Source of the DNA: an uncultured Flavobacteriales bacterium
GTDB lineage: Bacteria > Bacteroidota > Bacteroidia > Palsa-965
Reading direction: 5' to 3'
Assembly: GCA_946478675.1 (NCBI GenBank)
Contig: CAMLEF010000161.1
Location: 1 to 9,827, forward strand
DNA: 9,827 bases
The notes below the pieces were generated by a model. The model searched no databases, was not told where the DNA came from, and saw only the letters and a program-made list of their open reading frames with translations. Below, one piece after another: positions 6,854 through 9,827 of this stretch; position 1 is the stretch's first letter, and each line of letters begins with the position of its first letter. Made by a program: the position numbers and the translations under genes.

Positions 6854-6884
6854 CGTTCTGCTGAATGATAATTTAGGCTCGGTA

Positions 6885-8015
6885 TTACCGCAACCGGTCC
6901 ATCGAATCAATGAGCTGACGTGCCAGCGCGTCGAGCACGGAAATGTATTTACTGTTTTCCGGCACGATGAACTGCAGCATCAGGCCGCTGTCGCCGGAGG
7001 AAGGATACGAAACGTAATAGCGGCGGATGTACATGTTTTTGCCGAGACCTTCTGCCGTATACGTTTCACCGACGATGACGACTTCTGTCGCTTTGCCGAG
7101 CGTTTCTTTCTGCGGTTTGTCGGCGATGAGCGTTTTCACCGGGTCGGCGGTATCGCGCATGTATTCGAGGAAATCGCGCTGCACGGCGTTGAAGAATTCG
7201 CCATCGGAAGAAGCGACGAACGGTGCGACGAGGATCGAATAGTCCGCTGCACGACCGTCGGTGAACCAGAAGCGGCTCACGAGCGAATCTTCGTCGGCGC
7301 GGCAGCCGTAAGGCACACAGCAGCTCCACGACGTGCGCGGATTTTCATAATACAACTGCCCGCTTTTGCAGGTGGCCGAAAGCGAAAGATCGACCGGCTC
7401 GAATTCTTCCTGCACGGCTCCGCGCTGGTAAAGAATGAAATCGTCGAAGAGAATATGCGCTTTTCCGCCGACGTACGTTCCGAAAAATTCTCCGGGAGGC
7501 TGAATGAAATCGATCGACTTCACTGCGAATTCGTTGATGCAGAACGTGAGCTTGCGTTTGGCGCCGGTGCCGGCATTCACGCGTAACCAGTTGTCGCCTT
7601 TGGGATGGATGAGCGGGCAGGGCGTCAACGGAAGAATGTCCTGCCATTTTCCATTTACGAGTTGCCCGAATCCGTAACGACCGCTGCCGGTGATGTAGAA
7701 CGCCATGAAATTGGAAAGGTCGGCTGCTCCCCAGCAAATGCCGTAACGGATGCTGTCGGCGCCGCTTTCGAAACTCGTGCTCGTTTCCACGCGAAAGGCT
7801 TTCTGCCCGTCGAATGGCGCGCCTTTCGCATTGATGTAATCGCCGGGAAAGCGAATGTCCATCGAGAGCTTGCTGTTTGCAACGTCGTAGATGGCCGTGT
7901 CGTTGGCGTAGACGATCCATTGATTCGCATTGTCGTCGAAGCCGTCGTAGATGTTCAGCTGGGCTTTTGCCTGGAAAAAGAAAAGCAGCAGGATCCCGGG
8001 GAGGAGTTTTTTCAT
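6885..8015 (-). CDS. Secreted protein, probable lectin-like (LamG/concanavalin-type) N-terminal half
   Basis: A 376-residue product. Signal peptide MKKLLPGILLLFFFQAKA is followed by QLNIYDGFDDNANQW. I chose ATG 8015 because the signal starts there. An ATG 24 nt upstream (8039) would add MVKLSLSP and lie inside a repeat. Residues 20-200 have the feel of a concanavalin-like sandwich: YDGFDDN start, alternating strands, NGKWQDI, NWLRVNA, then GGKAHILFDDFILYQ as the closing strand. Similar folds bind or cleave carbohydrates, but I see no catalytic residues I can name. The C-terminal half has a cysteine cluster (SWSCCVPYGC) and ends in a helix (VLDALARQLIDSMDRL). Function unknown. Its GC content is normal for the window (32 of 60 at 7441-7500), in contrast with the next gene downstream. 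Confidence 0.85.
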   Translation of the reverse strand: MKKLLPGILLLFFFQAKAQLNIYDGFDDNANQWIVYANDTAIYDVANSKLSMDIRFPGDYINAKGAPFDGQKAFRVETSTSFESGADSIRYGICWGAADLSNFMAFYITGSGRYGFGQLVNGKWQDILPLTPCPLIHPKGDNWLRVNAGTGAKRKLTFCINEFAVKSIDFIQPPGEFFGTYVGGKAHILFDDFILYQRGAVQEEFEPVDLSLSATCKSGQLYYENPRTSWSCCVPYGCRADEDSLVSRFWFTDGRAADYSILVAPFVASSDGEFFNAVQRDFLEYMRDTADPVKTLIADKPQKETLGKATEVVIVGETYTAEGLGKNMYIRRYYVSYPSSGDSGLMLQFIVPENSKYISVLDALARQLIDSMDRLR

Positions 8016-8021
8016 TGGCGA

Positions 8022-8029
8022 CAAAGATA
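8022..8029 (-). promoter_or_regulatory. TATCTTTG -7 box just upstream of the LamG-like gene
   Basis: The minus strand reads TATCTTTG, an exact TAnnTTTG match, only 6 nt before ATG 8015. No TTG lies 19-21 nt upstream. The nearest is at 8059-8057, 27 nt away, inside the inverted repeat. If active, the transcript would be nearly leaderless. Confidence 0.4.
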
Positions 8030-8033
8030 GTTT

Positions 8034-8086
8034 AACCACGGAGACACGGAGAAAAGCAAACTCCGTGCCTCCGTGTCTCCGTGGTT
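8034..8086. repeat. Intergenic inverted repeat built from ACACGGAG-type units
   Basis: Perfect 18-bp arms, 8034-8051 (AACCACGGAGACACGGAG) and 8069-8086, with a 17-nt loop. The right side holds three tandem octamers, CTCCGTGC, CTCCGTGT and CTCCGTGG (8061-8084). The left holds two units (CCACGGAG, ACACGGAG). It lies 7 nt after the radical SAM stop and directly abuts the -7 box of the next gene. The build is the same as at 4804-4865 (tandem 8-9 nt purine-rich units in each arm) but the unit sequence differs. It may act as a 3'-end stem for the radical SAM transcript. No T-run follows it. Confidence 0.85.
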
Positions 8087-8093
8087 CATCTCC

Positions 8094-9164
8094 TCAGAAT
8101 AAACTCAATTGCGCGTCTCCCGCTTTCGGATTGAACAGCGAAAGATCGAATTCGAAATCATCTTCTTTCGGCAAATATCTCTCTCGCGCGATGCGGTGCA
8201 GCGTGCGGATGCTTTCGGCGATCGGGCCTTCACCGCGCATGCGTGTGCCGAAGCGGCTGTCGTTCACCTGTCCGCCATGGCATTCCTGGATCTGGTGCCA
8301 GACTTTATCTGCGCGGTCCGGATAAGCTTTGTCGAGCCAGTCGCGGAAAATTTCACCGATGGCGCCGTTCAGGCGCACGATGGTAAAGCCCGCGGATTTC
8401 GCTCCTGCGTCGGCTGCGGCTTTGATCACGTCCGGGATTTCATGGCTGTTGAGGCCGGGAATGATCGGCGCGGTCATCACGCCTACGGGAATGCCGGCGT
8501 CGGCGAGCGCGCGGACGGTCTCGAGGCGCTGCTTGTACGTGGCGGTGCGCGGCTCCAGCTTCATGCGCAGCGATTCGTCGAGGCCGGTGATGCTCACCAT
8601 GACGTGCACTAATCGCAGCTTCGCCATCTCGGAGAGCACGTCGATGTCGCGGCGGATGAGTGAATTTTTCGTGATCATCGACGCCGGGTGTTTGAACTTC
8701 AGTAGTACCTGCAGCATTTTTCGCGTGAGGCCGAACTTTCGCTCGAGCGGCTGGTAGCAATCGGTATTGCCGGAAAACATGATCGGTTCGGGAACGTGTC
8801 TCGGATTGGAGAGCTCTTTCTCCAGCAATGCCGCCGCGTTTTCCTTCACGATGATCTTGCGCTCGAAATCGAGTCCCGCGCTGTAGCCCCAGTATTCATG
8901 CGCGTTGCGGGCATAGCAGTAAATGCAGCCGTGCTCGCAGCCCTGGTACGGGTTCATCGACAAGCCCTGGATGTCGGGGCTGTTGACTTTGTTGATGATG
9001 GTTTTCGGGTGCGTGAAGATGACTTCGGTCTTGTCGTTCTGCAAGAGCGGCTCATCGATCTGCTCGAAATGTTCCTGTACGGTTTTTTGTTTGAGAAAGC
9101 GATTGTGCGGATTGATCTGCGCACCTCGTCCTTTGAAATAATTATCGGCTGTTTCGTCGCTCAT
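8094..9164 (-). CDS. PA0069-family radical SAM protein (SplB-like)
   Basis: A 356-residue cytoplasmic iron-sulfur enzyme. Seen: the cluster motif CxxxCxxC as C76-EHG-C80-IY-C83 inside NPYQGCEHGCIYCYAR, then MFSGNTDCYQPLERKFGLTR, MITKNSLIRRDIDVL, SITGLDESLRMKLEPRTAT and APIIPGLN, the order found in PA0069/Rv2578c-type proteins, relatives of spore photoproduct lyase. The N-terminal KGRGAQINPHNRF is also typical. Known: radical SAM enzymes cleave S-adenosylmethionine to a 5'-deoxyadenosyl radical. The substrate of this family is not established as far as I know. Odd: the protein ends exactly in QLSLF (8097-8111), the consensus peptide for binding the beta sliding clamp, which suggests a DNA-linked role (inference). 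It has its own promoter at 9217-9247 and a 52-nt gap holding a T-rich leader before ATG 9164. Confidence 0.96.
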   Translation of the reverse strand: MSDETADNYFKGRGAQINPHNRFLKQKTVQEHFEQIDEPLLQNDKTEVIFTHPKTIINKVNSPDIQGLSMNPYQGCEHGCIYCYARNAHEYWGYSAGLDFERKIIVKENAAALLEKELSNPRHVPEPIMFSGNTDCYQPLERKFGLTRKMLQVLLKFKHPASMITKNSLIRRDIDVLSEMAKLRLVHVMVSITGLDESLRMKLEPRTATYKQRLETVRALADAGIPVGVMTAPIIPGLNSHEIPDVIKAAADAGAKSAGFTIVRLNGAIGEIFRDWLDKAYPDRADKVWHQIQECHGGQVNDSRFGTRMRGEGPIAESIRTLHRIARERYLPKEDDFEFDLSLFNPKAGDAQLSLF

Positions 9165-9216
9165 GCTTCACGTGTTGCGCCCCCTTCGAAAAAGAAAAAA
9201 ATAATAACCTGCCGAA

Positions 9217-9247
9217 CAAAGATACCTGCGGAAGCCGCGGTTGTCAA
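9217..9247 (-). promoter_or_regulatory. Bacteroidota-type promoter for the radical SAM gene
   Basis: The minus strand reads TTG (9247-9245), 20 nt, then TATCTTTG (9224-9217). This is a full match to the housekeeping sigma pattern TTG-N19-21-TAnnTTTG. Transcription should begin near 9210, giving a leader of about 45 nt with a T-rich tract and no clear Shine-Dalgarno sequence before ATG 9164. Confidence 0.7.
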
Positions 9248-9261
9248 GGGTTTGGTGAATA

Positions 9262-9294
9262 AAACTTGAGGTGCCAATTTGGCACCTCAAGTTT
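9262..9294 (-). terminator. Perfect 33-nt palindrome at the end of the ORF6N gene, likely terminator
   Basis: Arms 9262-9277 and 9279-9294 are perfect complements around a single central base (9278), giving a stem of about 14 bp with a small AT loop. The upper stem is GC-rich (GAGGTGCC), the base is A/T-rich, and on the minus strand the stem ends in TTTT (9264-9261). The stem overlaps the ORF6N stop codon (9293-9295). The strand was chosen because the gene on the minus strand ends here; the palindrome is nearly symmetric. Confidence 0.65.
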
Positions 9295-9827
9295 ATCGTC
9301 CCCTGGTTTTATAGCCGAGTTCTCTTCGCTGGGTTTTCTTTTTTGCCGGAGAACCGAAAACCTTTTTTAGCGCTTCAATGATCTTTTCAATGTGCAGCTC
9401 GTTTTTACTGACGCGCTCACGTTGCTGCATCAGGCTTTTTTCGAATTGCTCGAGGCGTAGGAAAATTTCTTTGTTGGAAAGAATCGTTTCGCGCATTCGC
9501 GTAAATACACGCATGATCTGGATGTTGATGGCGATTGCTTTCTTACTGCTCAACACGCCTGAAAGCATTGCAATTCCCTGTTCTGTAAATGCCATTGGAA
9601 GAATGCGCGTGCCGCCATGGGCTGATCTCTCGGGTTGGCATTCGGCAAATTCTTTTGCGGAAAGTTCAAACATGAAATCCTCAGGAAAGCGTTCGATGTT
9701 TCTTTTTACCTGCCGTTTCAGGTATTTTGTCTCTACATCATACAGTTTCGCAAGGTCATTATCCAGCATTACGTTTTTGTCGCGGATTCTGAAGATCTGG
9801 CTTGAAACAATCTCATCTGAAATAATA
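9293..9827 (-). CDS. ORF6N-domain protein (KilA-N-like, phage antirepressor type), 5' end outside window
   Basis: 177 residues are visible. The frame is open from the right edge (IISDEIVSSQIFRIRDKNVMLDN...). ORF6N proteins normally have such a lead-in before the MLDxDLAxLY motif, so the ATG at 9769 is internal and the true start lies beyond 9827. Seen: MLDNDLAKLYDVETKYLKRQ, NIERFPEDFMFEL, then LPMAFTEQGIAMLSGVLSSKKAI, the core of the ORF6N domain, which is linked to DNA binding in phage antirepressors. A probable coiled coil follows (RMRETILSNKEIFLRLEQFEKSLMQQ...) and the end is basic (PAKKKTQRREL...). Such genes are common as single copies in Bacteroidota chromosomes. No phage genes are visible beside it. 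Its exact role is unknown. The stop overlaps the palindrome at 9262-9294. Confidence 0.93.
   Translation of the reverse strand, partial: IISDEIVSSQIFRIRDKNVMLDNDLAKLYDVETKYLKRQVKRNIERFPEDFMFELSAKEFAECQPERSAHGGTRILPMAFTEQGIAMLSGVLSSKKAIAINIQIMRVFTRMRETILSNKEIFLRLEQFEKSLMQQRERVSKNELHIEKIIEALKKVFGSPAKKKTQRRELGYKTRGR

Noticed and set aside
6854..6910. Start at 6910 for the secreted protein of the AT-rich block
   Set aside because: It would overlap the preceding gene by 26 nt and put a non-signal stretch before a perfect signal peptide that starts at 6853.
8034..8086. CRISPR-like or IS-end interpretation of the short tandem units
   Set aside because: The units are contiguous with no spacers, total length is about 50 nt, and no cas or transposase gene or target duplication is visible.
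9293..9769. ORF6N gene starting at ATG 9769
   Set aside because: The frame is open to the right edge, and the upstream residues (QIFRIRDKNV) fit the usual ORF6N lead-in, so this ATG is internal.

Overview
The window looks like chromosomal DNA from a member of the Bacteroidota, probably near the Chitinophagaceae. The evidence is a DUF4369/TlpA-type redox lipoprotein, Bacteroidota-style promoters (TTG-N20-TATCTTTG, matching TTG...TAnnTTTG), weak or absent Shine-Dalgarno sequences, and gene families common there (PA0069-type radical SAM protein, chromosomal ORF6N protein, large secreted M1 peptidase). The genus is an inference.

Every supported gene lies on the minus strand, so transcription runs from high to low coordinates. 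In that order: (1) an ORF6N-domain protein cut off by the right edge, ending in a perfect 33-nt palindrome; (2) a PA0069-family radical SAM protein with its own good promoter and a C-terminal QLSLF peptide that matches the sliding-clamp binding consensus; (3) a secreted protein with a probable lectin-like/LamG-type N-terminal half; (4) a visibly AT-richer block (about 5300-6884) with a secreted protein of unknown function and a small ORF whose 5' end looks eroded; (5) a 51-codon ORF overlapping an acylphosphatase gene; (6) gatB, tlpA-like lipoprotein and M1 peptidase, packed closely enough to be one transcript. gatB and the lipoprotein gene overlap by one base. The M1 peptidase runs off the left edge, just where a C-terminal outer-membrane barrel may begin.

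The genes do not form one pathway. gatB supplies an amidotransferase subunit for making Gln-tRNA/Asn-tRNA, acylphosphatase is a small housekeeping enzyme, and the TlpA-like lipoprotein and M1 peptidase act in the cell envelope. The radical SAM protein may act on DNA.

The most distinctive non-coding feature is a family of intergenic inverted repeats built from 8-9 nt units (CGCAGAGG / ACACGGAG type). Two full copies lie just after stop codons (4804-4865 and 8034-8086), and a hairpin-less tandem of the same type lies at 1980-1997. I saw no tRNA, rRNA, CRISPR array or transposase. No gap between genes exceeds about 185 bases. I did not find a convincing new multi-gene system. The best leads are the clamp-motif radical SAM protein, the repeat family and the AT-rich block.
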